Shown here: positions 33,801 to 44,947 of the stretch, piece after piece
Position numbering within the stretch: position 1 is the stretch's first letter
Layout of the letters: each line of letters starts with the position of its first letter
Assembly: GCA_037576215.1 (NCBI GenBank)
Contig: JBANDB010000003.1
Location: 3,286,001 to 3,350,000, forward strand
DNA from: Armillaria gallica
Lineage: Eukaryota > Basidiomycota > Agaricomycetes > Agaricales > Physalacriaceae
DNA length: 64,000 nt
Direction: 5' to 3'
Notes under the pieces: generated by a model
Told to the model about the DNA's origin: nothing
Databases searched by the model: none
What the model saw: only the letters and a program-made list of their open reading frames with translations
Program-made: the position numbers and the translations under genes

Positions 33801-34626
33801 TCCGAGCTTCGACGTATATCATCCCAGGTAGAGTGTCACGTTCAAAGGCCGACAAAATTTGCAGCGGTCGAGCGGTAAACTCGACGTCGATGAACTTTCG
33901 CATGAGAGTGAACACAATGTCGCGTTCACGACCAGGCTAGCAACCAAATAAGAGCTATGTTATATATACCAAGATTTGGCCATACCTTGACCTTGACCTG
34001 CCAGAGACTAGCATCGTGTACAGAGGGCATGAGCAGTCGCTGAGGGATCTCATTCATGTCACCACTGTAACGAACTGCATTTCGACCACCATAGCGATGC
34101 TTGAGGTCCGTTGCAATCTCCTCAGCAGTTCTATCCTCTCCGTCGAAAGTTTTGCTGTCAAGTCGGGCATGATGTGCCCTGCCCACATCCTCGTCGACGC
34201 CGCCGTCCACATGCTCAATGAACCCATCTGCAAAGAACTGAGTGCAATTCCGAGTCAGTCAGAGGGCATGCTCACCACCCCCATAGTCTTCATCGTCCTC
34301 TTCGCCTTCATCCTCGTCGCTGACCTCGGCTTCGAGATCAATGAAACGACTTGCGCCCTGCTTTCTCTACACAGAGAGTCATATTTTCCTTGCTGTCATA
34401 GCATTACAGCACAAAGACACACCTTGCGTTTCTTCGGCTTTCTACCTGACGCTTCCTCTTCCTCTTCTTCCTCGTCCTCTTCGTCCTCATCGTCCTCGTC
34501 TTCATCGTAATGACGCCGTTGAGGTTTGCTGTGTTCTGTCTCGCTTTGAGCGTCTTCTTCCTCCTCATCATGCAGAGCATCATCGGCGTCGTTTTGCATG
34601 TGTTCCTGTTCGTCTAGGTCCGACAT
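30892..34626 (-). CDS. SPT5: Transcription elongation factor SPT5
   Basis: SPT5, with SPT4, clamps RNA polymerase II and recruits processing factors. The N-terminus is extremely acidic (34420-34626; long Asp/Glu runs, then GRKPKKRK). The NGN domain follows (VFTLMRKFIDVEF, then LPGMIYVEARS, around 33700-33930). Several KOW domains come next (for example PGSWVRIRRGKYLGDLAQV, LQPGDHVEVFEGEQAGVHG, FKPGDHVKVMTGKNADETG, GTIVQITRGPHKGYVGTI). The C-terminal repeat region (31600-31960) has repeated TPAWNxSSR and TPNPYA units, as in fission yeast, where the threonine is phosphorylated by CDK9. A last KOW ends the protein (LDGPYKGREARVRSL). It is intron-rich and about 1,100 residues long. SPT5 is divergent from the F-box gene that starts at 34782. 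Confidence 0.96.
31600..31960 (-). repeat. SPT5 C-terminal repeats (TPAWN type)
   Basis: Three near-identical 18-21 residue units (TPAWNASSR or TPAWNVSSR followed by TPNPYA and a variable linker) lie beside diverged units (TPTWGGGGGR, TPGWGGGGR, TPARN, TPGRN). The DNA repeats closely enough for all three frames to show the periodicity. Confidence 0.85.
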
Positions 34627-34781
34627 GATAACAGTGAGAAGTGAAGAGTGAATGTACAAGTTCGGGACTGTCTGTGAGCGCTGAGCTTCCTTTTTCGGAT
34701 GTTTGGACTGGATGATCTTGGTCATCACAAAGTTACGGCCAACGGGCCGCTGTATCCGCACCCTTCACGTTCTGCCTTGAC
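34627..34781. promoter_or_regulatory. Shared promoter of SPT5 and the F-box gene
   Basis: The start codons at 34626 (minus) and 34782 (plus) are 155 bases apart. I see no TATA box. The spacing closely matches the MIC10/BRO1 pair (156 bases). Confidence 0.55.
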
Positions 34782-36470
34782 ATGCATTTCTTAGATTTAC
34801 CCCTGGACATCCTTCCTTTGGTCCTCTCTCACCTTCAGAATACCCAACACTTGGCTCTCACATGCTGCGTTAATAAGACCTTCTACCAGTTCGCTGCTCC
34901 AAGATTATATGAACGCATTTCTATATATTCCTGGCATAAACATGGGAAGACCAAAGTGCGAACGGCAGCCGTGTCCTTGATCCCAGACTAATATATCGAT
35001 CCAAATTTTGAACAGGTAATCCAGCTGTTTGGTACCCTGTCTCGATACCCGCGCCTTGCTCGATATGTTCGTCGACTCGGTCAGTAGATCTCGTGATTGG
35101 GTGTGTCCATTCTTACTCCTTCGTAGAGATACGCGACTTTCCAAAGGCCCTTCCTCTTGACGGCATTGATGTTTTGGGAGTGGTGATTTCCGGTGTCAGG
35201 AACTGTACCAATCTGAGGTCCTGCACTTGGACCCGTGACGGCTCTCTGAATTCCGAAATACTGGAGGCACTCCTCTGTTCCACGGAACTACGTGAGCTGG
35301 AAATCAATGGTCATAACGATGGAAATTATGATGCCAATTTATTGAGATTGTTCAACAAACTCGGACGAATATCTCTGATTATGCCCAGCTCGTCTGTTGT
35401 TGACATGTTGTCATCCTGGATGTCCGTTACGGGCAACAGTCTTCACAGTTTGACTTTGATCTGCAAGGTATTCTCTTCGTTCTCTTGTCCACGCGGTGAC
35501 CTTATGACCTTTAGTCGTCACCTATCGTAACAGATGTCGTCCTAGAATCAATATCGGCCGATCTCCAGAGCTTGCAATACTTTTATATCACTGGCTGCCC
35601 AAAGGTCTCTCATCACGGTATATGGTCTATACTCTCTGTCAATCCATCTATATATGGTCTTGGCCTTGAAGGATTGTCCCCGAAGTTTGTGAGTTGTCAT
35701 GCGGAATGCTGCTCCCTTCTCGCTGACAAAGTACAGAATATGCATGAACTCGCGCGATTGTGCTCTCAGTCGCCTGTTCTTCATCGGCTACGGTCAATAA
35801 CTCTTACTATAAACCAACAGATCCCTCTACAGACATGGATGGCTGATGTACAACAGTTCCTGGCTTTTTCGCCTCTCGAGGTCTTCCAGATATATTCCAC
35901 TGGTGCATTTTTCGAGTCACCAATGACTTACGGTTTTTGGAGGGAGATAATAAACACACACGGAACGCGCTTAACGCGATTTTCGGTCCATCGGATGCTC
36001 GTCGGACTGGAATCTATACAAGACATATGTCGCAGATGCCTCAACCTAGAACAGCTTTTCGTGGTTATTGAACAAGGAACATTGGTAATTCCTAGGCCTC
36101 CCTCTTTAGATCATTCACGAACAACCTCTACAGGTTTCCCTTCAATCATGTCTGTCGATGGCTGCGAAACTAAAAGCTCTGCACATCAATTATCCAGTCG
36201 AGGCCCATACTGAATCATTACCTGTTCTCTCACCTTCTGAAGCCCTTCAGATCGTACAGCACTGCAGCGCATCATTGACACAAATAGGATGCAATGCCAA
36301 AGTTTGGCAGGTAATTCATACCCTCCGTTGTATGCTCGTATGTTCATCAACTTTCTAAGGTGGAGCGAAGCATTGAGATCGATTCTTCTGGATGCCTACA
36401 TGCACGACGTTACCTGTCGAAGTACGAAAGTCCTGATATTCCCGAACCATTCTTAGTCGTACGCACATGA
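34782..36470 (+). CDS. F-box/LRR-like protein
   Basis: The N-terminal F-box is clear (FLDLPLDILPLVLSHL, then LALTCCVNKTFYQFAAPRLY), the part that would bind Skp1 in an SCF ubiquitin ligase. Leucine-rich segments follow: SRYPRLARYVRRL, LRSCTWTRDGSLNSEILEAL, LRELEINGH, LQSLQYFYITGCP, LNLEQLFVVI and LKALHINYP. Short introns near 34966-35017, 35079-35128, 35467-35520, 36085-36132 and 36309-36360 keep the frame. The last exon ends PFLVVRT at the TGA at 36468-36470. Targets of basidiomycete F-box proteins of this kind are unknown. Confidence 0.85.
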
Positions 36471-36661
36471 ATCTTGTAGTAGAAGCTACACGCTCATTGA
36501 AATCTGTCACTACTTTAACTGATGCTATATAATTCGGGACGAAGCTTTGAACAAATCTTTTCCTCGTCGCCGGTCCGGAGCGCCGTAATACCGTTTGACG
36601 ATGACGTCGACCATCCTCACTGCTTTGTTTCTTACCATCACTAGCCTAAAGTTGCCCCGAT

Positions 36662-37592
36662 ATGCCTTCTGCCCTGATACTTATAGCCGATGGAACGGAG
36701 GAGATGGAGTTGTACGTGGAATGCAATATCACAATCCCGTCATGCCAGACAACTGACAAATTCCCAGTACCATCACCTACGACACCTTCATCAGGGCAGG
36801 AATCGCCTGCGAATCGGCTTTTGTGCCCGAGGTCACAAATGACAATCTTGCAAGCTCCGCCAGTCCTCCTGCTGCCAAAGGATCCCGTGGGATTCGTATC
36901 TTGCCTGATCTCTACTTTGAAAGCAGTGTCTGTGGACCAGTGCGTTCGGATTTTCGACATCTACCACACAGCTGAATGATAGGTTCATCAATCAGGACAA
37001 ATACGACGCTCTTATCATTCCTGGGGGCGCAAAAGGAGCAGACACCATTTCTCAGTCCAAAGAGGTTCAAGTCCTTGTGAGGAAATACCTAGACGAAAAG
37101 AAGTATGTAGGAATGGTTTGTGCAGGTATGACGTTTCGATGTTGCCATATCAGTCATCTCAAGTTTCAATCCAGGAAGTCTCGCGGCGTTAAGGTCAGGC
37201 CTTAATAAACAACCGCTAACGTCACATCCTGGCGTGAAGGACCAGCTCGTTGCAGGTCAGAATCAGAGTTTAATTTATCGATTGTTGACGAATTGATCAT
37301 TATTATACTGCAGACTTCGACTATTCTGAGGAGCCAGTTGTCGTCTCGGGAAATTTAGTTACAAGGTAAGCACGCACGTTATATCAGCTTCTCGACTCGC
37401 GAATCATACACCCCCATTAGCCGTGGTCCAGGTAAGTAAAGGCCACTGACATCCCCCACCCCCGGCATTGACTACGATAACCAAGGCACCACATTCCCGT
37501 TTGCTTTGACTTTCGTTGAGCTCTTGTGCGGCGCCAACAAACGCAAGGAAGTGTCTGCCCCAATGGTGTTTCCCCCGGGTACACCATGGTAA
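36662..37592 (+). CDS. DJ-1/PfpI family protein
   Basis: The protein starts MPSALILIADGTEEME and has the DJ-1 blocks TITYDTFIRAGI, YDALIIPGGAKGAD and the nucleophile elbow VGMVCAGSLAAL with its conserved cysteine. Then come LTSHPGVKDQL, VVVSGNLVTSRGPGTTFPFA and a C-terminal helix. The length of about 210 residues is normal. Intron removal between ME and TITYD (near 36708-36767) and at several later points keeps the frame. Known: the family acts on oxidised or glycated metabolites and proteins (glyoxalase/deglycase activities have been debated). The gene ends 44 bases from the stop codon of the convergent arrestin-like gene. Confidence 0.9.
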
Positions 37593-37636
37593 ATCCTAGC
37601 AGAATCCATTTTGTACGAGTAGTGAAGTGAACAAAT

Positions 37637-39058
37637 TCAATCGACATTCGGAGCATTGGCCCACGTGTCCGTGACGAACAGGGATGGAATATAGCCTTCC
37701 GCGGGAAGGAAGGGCGACTCGGAAGGAGGTTTCAGCGAGATGACAATGTAATCCTATGTATTATCAGAGCACAAATAACTTGGGAATGAAAATAGCATAC
37801 CTTCACCGATGCACCTGCGGCGGTGAACCCGCCAACTGTGACATTTGATTTACACTTGACTTCACCTTCCCAGTCTAAGTGATCATCTTGGCTAATACCG
37901 TCACCGCATGGATAGTGACAGCACGTCGGATACGGTGGCACAGAGCGAATCCTCCCTTCACCGATCTTCGTGGTTTGATATGAACGTATTCCACGGACTG
38001 TAACAGAGACTTGTCGACCGATAGAAACATTAAAAAGGTCCTGCACGTCCGAAGAGCTTGGGTGAGTAGAGAAAAGCTTTCGGAGCGATGCGAGGGGACC
38101 GCTTAGTTGCACGTGGAAAGGAATGATATCAGAGATGGCGAATGTTTGGACAGACGGTACAAATAACTGGGAAGGTAAGAAGACCTGTCAGATTGCGAGT
38201 CGCAGTTATCAATATGGGCGCCACCTACGTTACATTGAACTGGACAAACTCTAGTGTTGGCCTTCGTTTTCACGGTGACAAGAGTTTGCGACCATTCTTC
38301 AGGAGACGACTTGATGCCAGAGAAAAGAGGGATGGATAACGTCGGTCGTTCTGGCCGAGCTCTAGGGAAATATGTGAACAGAATACGAAGGCTAAAGAGT
38401 ATCAATAAGAACGCGATGCATGACGAACGGGATCTCAGTACTTACGTCTCTACTTTGTTAGGAAGCAGACGCCTTGCACACGCTACAGAAACCACGAGAG
38501 TGTATACCGAAGTTATCAGGAGGCCAGGAATACCAGACTGATAGTACTGAAAACTAGGCGGAAGGGGATAGCTCTGGCCACTGTCTTCAAATCTGAGCGG
38601 CAGGAGTAAAGAAAAAGGCAAAGTAGAGCATGTCGCGGTTTTTGCCCGGCCACAGTCCCATAGAGTAACACTGTGGGAAAGGGTAGAAATCGACCGTGCA
38701 CCACTAGAGGAGCCCATCATATCCAGCTTTCCTTCTATCTTTAGGGAAGGTATGAACAATGGAATAGCGACAAAAGTAGTCTCACCTTTAATTTTACGTG
38801 AGAGATATCCTCGGGTCTCTCCAGAAGTATCCCGCCTTGAATTTTCCCTCCTCGACCATATGACGGAGTAGCAATACCATCCTCTTGCTCCGTCAATACG
38901 ACAGTAACATTCCCTCGATGCTTCGAAAAAGTGCCGCTAGGAATCTGAGAGCCCAATCGAGGAGAATGGTCGATGATAGCTTCTCCGTGTGAGGGAAGAC
39001 AAGAATAATGAGGTGGAGGCGGGTCCGAAGAGATCACGGCGTCGAAACCTTCGCTCAT
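37637..39058 (-). CDS. Arrestin-fold protein
   Basis: The start is MSEGFDAVISSDPPPPHYSC, and the N-terminal arrestin-like domain has GGKIQGGILLERPEDISHVKL followed by the segments LSHSVTLWDC and FSLLLPLRFE. The PLPPSFQY motif and a strand VYTLVVSVAC follow, which is the pattern of agaricomycete arrestin-like proteins. The C-terminal half continues FHVQLSGP, SIGRQVSVTVRGIRSYQTT and ISLKPPSESPFLPAEGYIPSLF, ending APNVD. Introns lie near 38713-38790, 38397-38450, 38105-38190 and 37750-37805. In yeasts such proteins connect plasma-membrane cargo to the ubiquitin ligase Rsp5; no PY motif was noticed in the exons I read, so that role is uncertain. Confidence 0.75.
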
Positions 39059-40861
39059 TCTGACTCAGAGTAGTTTGAGAAGGCAGTTTCGGTGGCAGCG
39101 AAACTAACCTCTTTATGTATGCATATTTCCTCAAAGACGTTAAAGGCAAGTGGACTGAGTCATCGAGATGTCACTTCCGGAGATTCTGTTGGAAACAAAT
39201 GATGATCAGTTTCAAGCGCTTGCTTTTCCGGTTCAAAAGTGGCCTTCAGATCTCGCGGTGTATTTCGGTCCGAAGGTGAGATTGTACGAAGGAGAACTGG
39301 CAGTAGTGTATCCTCACCTGGCGCCAACGTTGTGCTTGAAATGGAGTCATCATCGCGTAGTATTTCGCTACATAACGTGGTCAGGCGCGGCCCTGGCACG
39401 TTGGCAATCGAATTAGAGCTGAGAATATTCGTGAGAATTAGAATTGTGACTCGGTCCTCGCGCCCTCGGATAAGGACATCCGAAGCGCCGTTCAAGTTTG
39501 GGCAGGAGAGCGGACGGTCCTTTCGGACATCTCGTCTTCATCGGAAAGGTGATTCCGAAGAAGAGGCCGCCATTGCGAGCTGAACATCGATCTGCTCCTG
39601 GGCCCAGGAGTAATGAGCAATGCATTACAGTTGCTGTAGGTCGATGAGTATCTATTGCTTCCAGAACAACATCATCTCGACGTACTTCCTGAACACGCTA
39701 CAGCCTCCGAAAAGCCATTCTTCACGTCGTGGATAAACGCCCACGGAAAAGTACTAGTTCGAATTCGCGTCGGTGCCTATAAAAGAGAAGACACCTATGG
39801 GGGTCTCCTCAGACAGTGGAACTATCTGAATTTTCAGGTTTCTTTTGCAGACCGTATTCCACGGAATTTCCGAATACAGGGCTTCCCGGTAAGGGATGGC
39901 GGCGAGGTTAGTACGCGACTTACGCGTGGAGCAATAAGCGCCGGCAAAATGGTTCCATGCCCTGAATGTTCGCCATCATGAAACGCCATGATGAACTGTG
40001 TTAAGAGGCGCTGTAAACCTTGAAGCTCGAACACGATAGGCTAGTGCTAAAAACCGCCATTGGAGGCTTTTTTAAGATGTCTTGAACCGGGTCAGAGTAC
40101 GTTGCGATATGCTGAAGCCAATTCGAAGTAGCGAAAATGTTTTCTCCATCCAGGATGAGACTATCTTGCATCATTGGCGGCGCCAGTTGAGGCAAATATG
40201 GGGAAACCGAAGCAACTGAGTTTGAGCATCTACGAAAGAGATGGCGCAAAGAGTGGACGCAGCAAACGCAGCATGTATTTTTTTGATATAAAACATGAAT
40301 GTAACGGCGATACTAGCTGTCCTGCAGTGTGAGCGAGTTGTATATCATACTGTGAATTCGAACAAGATACTCACCAGCCCACAGTCAACATCCATTGGGT
40401 GAAGCTCTGGTGCGCTGAAGATGCCAAGCAACGACTTGACCTTGTACCAACGGTCTTGTGCCAATTCTTGCCTGGCATAGGGCCAACATCAATGGTACGT
40501 ACCTGAACAGCGAACAGCGAAAGAGTGAGATCGTTAGCGGATGAGAAACTTCGCGTCGGACTTCGGACATATCCTCCACGTGGCTTTCGGCCGTCCATTC
40601 GGGGCCCGGGATCGGTGCATTCTCCTTGTCAATAACAACGATGTATCGAATAGCCATTTGCCAGCAGCAAGCACCGAGTACCCCACGAGCCAGATCTACC
40701 GAATTACCGACCATGCCAATACCTCGAGTCCTCTACACGTGGTAGGATGGGGAACACATATAGGCGGGCCTCTGTCCATCAAATGTCAAGTGCCTTCATT
40801 GTTTCTGCATGTCTTACTATCCACCTCAAGGTTCGTGTTTAGCACACCGTTGAGGCTTCCA
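39059..40861. other. Unresolved stretch with coding-like fragments
   Basis: Several fragments look partly coding but no gene model closes. On the minus strand, MRHLFRRCSNSV leads to an exon near 40000 (LQRLLTQFIMAFHDGEHSG) with a GTAAGT donor and a CTAAC branch-like site. On the plus strand an ATG at 39168 opens 82 codons. At 39160-39625 all frames are open on both strands. Possible readings are a degenerate gene, or an unrecognised minus-strand gene between about 39160 and 40714. Confidence 0.3.
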
Positions 40862-41266
40862 ATGGCTGATAACTTGTCTTCAGGAGCGCCAGGGCAAGGC
40901 GGTTACTATCCCCAGGTTCGAACACTCGCAAATAATTTGACATCGATGTTCAATCTTTTTTGCAGCAACCCCCACAATCATACCAGGGCTACGACCAAGG
41001 ACAGTATCAAGGAGGATACATGCCCCAACAGCAACCCCAGACTATCATCGTGTAAGACGCATTTTTCGGCCCCCGGCGTACCGATCAGGGAATTCACGTT
41101 TTGATTTCCAGTCAGCAGCAGCCCCAGAAAAGTGACGATTCGAACTGTTGTATGGCCTGTTTAGCTGGAATGTGCTGCTTCTGTTGCGCTGAATGTAAGT
41201 TGTGGTTGCCTTCTTTGATCTCTCGCGGGAACTCATGACAATTCGCATCTAGCACTTTGCGATTGA
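40862..41266 (+). CDS. CYSTM (cysteine-rich transmembrane module) protein
   Basis: Four exons give a tail-anchored protein of about 78 residues. MADNLSSGAPGQGGYYPQ joins a Gln/Tyr/Gly-rich segment (QPPQSYQGYDQGQYQGG), then TIIVQQQPQKSDDSN and the module CCMACLAGMCCFCCAE, ending SLCD at the TGA at 41264. Introns (donors at 40917, about 41053 and about 41197) have consensus ends and keep the frame. Known: CYSTM proteins are small stress-linked membrane proteins in fungi and plants. The Cys block is diagnostic. The gene has no exon longer than about 90 bases and would be missed in an ORF scan. Confidence 0.88.
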
Positions 41267-42474
41267 GAGGATCGAGGGCGGTAGCAGGGCTATATGTATC
41301 TAAGTATACCATTACTCGTCAATTCATATCATACAAGCAGCTCAACGTTTCCACGGACATCGTTCTCGGCCATTGGACGAACCTAAACGAAACCCAAATG
41401 CGGCCTCCTTTGCCGTTCAATTCATATATCCTGTGTCGACATTAATACGTTGGAGCTGTGTACGCGAAGTCGACTCTGGACACAGTCTAGTTTTGTTGAA
41501 GTGGGGTACGAGATCTTTCTGTCTGAGGTAAAGAAGTAACACTGATGTTTTATGTACGTAGTTTCCATTCATCGAGGAGCTAGGCACAGGTTCACAAGTC
41601 CACGCGCAGCTGATGTGTAAATCTTGTTCGTCGATCATACTGAACCATCATATGGACGGCCCTGTTATCACGCTGTCGATGCTTCTATGCCAGAAGTCCC
41701 TTCTTATTGTTTTGCGCAGCCGATGGTCGCTAGCATATCTGAGGGCCCACATTCTGGCACACTGGCTTGCTTCACTGTTGTCGGCATTCCGTTTGAAAGA
41801 GACTAGTCCCCGTTGGATGGAAACGTTTACGGGATCCCTCCACCTTGTGTGTGAGGATATACATCGCGGGTAGTGACAAGCATATTCTCAAGCATCTAGA
41901 ATGCGTAACGTTAATAGCGGTGTCAATACACTTCTGGTGATGACCCTTGGCAAATGGGCAGACTTCTGTGAAGCATCGAAATACGGTACCGAAACGCCAT
42001 AGAGACTCAGGAGAATCGTAGACTACTTTCGAATGATTCTCCTAGTCAATGATCTTTAACAAGTTGTTTAACGGACGCCTTTGATTTTGGAATTACCGGC
42101 CCGCATCCAGACTTTTATTTTAGTTTCCTATTACTGTATACTGAAGGTTCCAGTTCCCACTGTGAGCGCTGGGTGCCTAGTCTGGATGTATTGAGGTCCG
42201 GTGCTCGTCGAAGAAGATCTATACAGAGTGGTTACACCTTCTTTACGGTCCAGGTCATGCAATAGCACCTTCATTTCGTACTCAGCGTCTGTGTTGCGAC
42301 GACGACTTCACGCCCAGACCCTGCTAAAGGTAGCGGATGTGATAAGATGCGGATAAGATTTGATCTTATCTGATAAATTGGGCGTCTTACTTAAAAGAAG
42401 CATGCTTAATGCATCCACGTCCAATGTTGTCTTTCTCCCACCACCAGCCCGTCCCTTCGTTTTCCTGAGCACCC
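41267..42474. other. Intergenic stretch with a GATA cluster
   Basis: No gene is supported between the CYSTM gene and the septin-like gene. The right end carries the GATA sites described separately; a plus-strand frame at 41613-41873 shows no domain. Confidence 0.5.
42341..42376. promoter_or_regulatory. Cluster of four GATA sites with an inverted repeat
   Basis: GATAAG occurs at 42341 and 42352, its reverse complement CTTATC at 42365, and TGATAA at 42371. The middle two form a perfect 8-base inverted repeat (GATAAGAT, TTG, ATCTTATC; 42352-42370). The cluster lies about 100 bases upstream of the ATG at 42475. Fungal GATA factors such as nitrogen and iron regulators bind pairs of such sites. 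Binding here is inferred. Confidence 0.6.
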
Positions 42475-43882
42475 ATGGAATCTGCCTCTATCAGTACCAG
42501 TGCCTCTACGATACGTTCATTGCACGGCAGTTTCGTCGACCAGAATGTCTCAAGCACATCTCTACCGTCCTCACCCCGCTCCAGCACCAGTGCCCTGCCA
42601 TCGCCACCGGACAGTCCGTCTTTGGACTCTGTATCGTCATTTCCCTCAGTTTCTTCCTCGTTTTTCTTCAGTTCCACAGGTGCAAGTCCTCCATCGCAGC
42701 AGTCAGATCATGGCAGGGACTCCACACAGGGGCTCATCATTCCGTCATTAACGCTGCCAGACCCTCTGCGCTACCCAACGCCCTACGGCCAGACTTTGGG
42801 AGATATTCGCCTCATTACACTTGGGGCCAGGGGTGTGGGCAAGAGTTTCTTGACAAAACTGTTACTGGAAGATAACGAGGATGTGGTCGATGAGGGCGTC
42901 TGGGAGGACGGGGAGTACGGCAAGGTGGTGCGCGCGTCGACCGACTGGATAGACCGCCGGGATGCCCATGGTCTAGAAAAGTTTGAACCAGCACGGAATG
43001 TCGAGATTCACGAGCTACCGGGATATGAGTACACCGACAACGTAAGTCCTCCCACCCTTCATGATGGATCTACGACCCTTGACACTTTTCCAAAGGAACT
43101 AATAATGCACATCAAGTCGATGATACAAACACCTTTCTGTGCCGTGTCTGATATCTTGGATCCATCATGCGATCCTTCCACCGCATCTACTAACCTCGTG
43201 TCGTCGGCTTACACACCACTCTACACAGCGCTAATCCTCCTGCTATCGACCAGTAAGTTCGTTTCTTCTCGCTAGGCATTCTACCATCTCACGCCTCTCA
43301 GATTCCTCCATTGAGCGGACACTAATCACGGAGCTGTCCAACTACATTCCCATAATTGTTCTCCCCCATGTCGATCACGACGACGACATATCTCCGTCGA
43401 TATCATCATTCAGACCGTCATCCCCAATAGCTCTACGCCAAGGTCTTTTCCGCAGTCCGGCAACGCTACTGACTCTAAGAAGCGAGGCTGCCGACCGCTT
43501 CTTCCGATGGCGCGAAGTATCATATCTTACTGATGGCATTCGTGCGCAGCGCCAACGTCAAGTTTCCACGCGAAATGAAGCGTGGAAAGATAAGGACTGG
43601 GAGGCCTCGTTGTCCTACGACGTCGCGAAGAGATTGAGGGTCCTTGATGGGAAACACAAAACCAAAGCGTCTGGCTTTGATCAGAATTCCGAGCCGGACC
43701 TGCCTTGCTTCGGCGTGCCGGGTTTGGATCCCTTACACTTTACATCACTATTCGTGTTTTCTATTTCGATGCTGGGCCCTTTGCAAAGGCGCACGCGGAG
43801 TTACTTATCAGGGTGGAATGTATGTGTTGCGCTTGTTGGGGGCTTTTGTATCGGTTTGGGGATTGGGATTTTGCTTAGATAG
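42475..43882 (+). CDS. Septin-like P-loop protein with C-terminal membrane anchor
   Basis: The first 80 residues are Ser/Pro-rich. The P-loop reads LGARGVGKSFLTKLLL (about residues 115-130), in a domain that resembles the septin/TRAFAC G domain. A likely G3-like region is HELPGYEY. After an intron (43252-43301, GTAAGT...CTCAG) the second half continues SSIERTLITELSNYIPIIVLP, then a basic helix, and ends in a single hydrophobic helix (NVCVALVGGFCIGLGIGILL). A canonical G4 motif (N/TKxD) is not evident, so GTP specificity is doubtful. About 450 residues. The membrane tail suggests anchoring in an organelle or the ER. Close relatives are annotated in other basidiomycetes as septin-type G proteins. 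Confidence 0.75.
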
Positions 43883-44049
43883 GACGGCATGTCCTGCTTC
43901 TCATATATGATCATGTGTTTTTATTTCCTTGAGAGTCGGAGGATTGTCATATCGGTTTGTATGTACTAGTTTGATATACGTAGTCGCGTTCGTAATGATT
44001 CATGATTATTTGAGATCCATGATATCGGAAGAACGGTGGTAAGGATAGA

Positions 44050-44947
44050 TCATCGGCGCTTGTTCTGATTATCAACCCTTCTATTGATTCCGCCCGTCAA
44101 GATCTTGATCATATCATTGACGCTGAGGTCGCGACCTGCCTGTGCAGGAGTTGTGTCGACAATATCCTGCATAAGTTAGTAACTTCGTAACGCCAAATGG
44201 GAAGAGGCCCGACTTACTCGGATGTTATGTTTATCCATGAGATCATCGTCGAGGCTCTGCAGAAACTTGGTGGCTGAAACGGAGTGACCGATCTGCACGA
44301 ACTGAATGCCAATTTGGACTTGGGGAGCGTGTAACTTGTCTAGTCTCTTTGCTGCTCTGACGATGACTTTATCAGGATACATCTCTGAACCCTTGCGCTC
44401 AGCTTAAAAGGGTTAAGTTAGTCACTGCGCCACATGTCCACCATGCACTATACCTACATGGTTCACCGTCAGTCAGAAGAATATAGTTTACTTTCTTCAA
44501 TTTCTCTCCAGCGCGTCGCAATTCTTCAAATCTGTCTATGTACGCTGTCAACAAACTCTCCAGTTTACGACCGATGGGCGTTCCAGGGGTCGGGGTGACG
44601 CTCTGAAAGAGCTCGTCGACTCCTTCTTTTGTCTAAGGTAAAAGAGAGGATCAGATTAGTCACAGTGGCACAAAGAGCACTTACTGTCAGTCCTTGCCGC
44701 ACAGTGGGGTTGTTTAGGAAATGTATCTCTATTCCGTCGTCGTCGTATTTAGCTGCGACGACGGTGAGTTCACCGAGTGCCTTTCTCGCCTAAGGGAAGT
44801 GTCAGCAGAATAACGACGGGGGAAAGGAGACAGAAGACTTGCAATTTCCCACCGTCTACCGACCATGGATCTGGAATCGTCGACGATGAGGACTGTATCA
44901 AACTGGTCCAGATATTGGAATTCGTTCTCCCGGGTTACTCGAGCCAT
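44050..44947 (-). CDS. vWA-domain protein, tandem copy 1
   Basis: Five or six exons give a soluble vWA domain of about 235 residues. It starts MARVTRENEFQYLDQFDTVL and has all MIDAS metal-site elements: DDSRS, GTPIG (in VTPTPGTPIG) and LLTDGEP. The C-terminal part reads PQVQIGIQFVQIGHSVSATKFL and ends TGGINRRVDNQNKRR. Introns lie near 44780-44840, 44635-44690, 44395-44460 and 44165-44220. The copy at 45824-46793 has the same exon layout, so the pair arose by tandem duplication. Function is unknown; intracellular vWA proteins often act as protein-binding modules in complexes. Confidence 0.85.

Noticed and set aside
34420..34510. Ser/Asp/Glu codon repeats (TCC/TCT-rich run)
   Set aside because: This is the acidic N-terminal tail of SPT5, not an independent repeat element.
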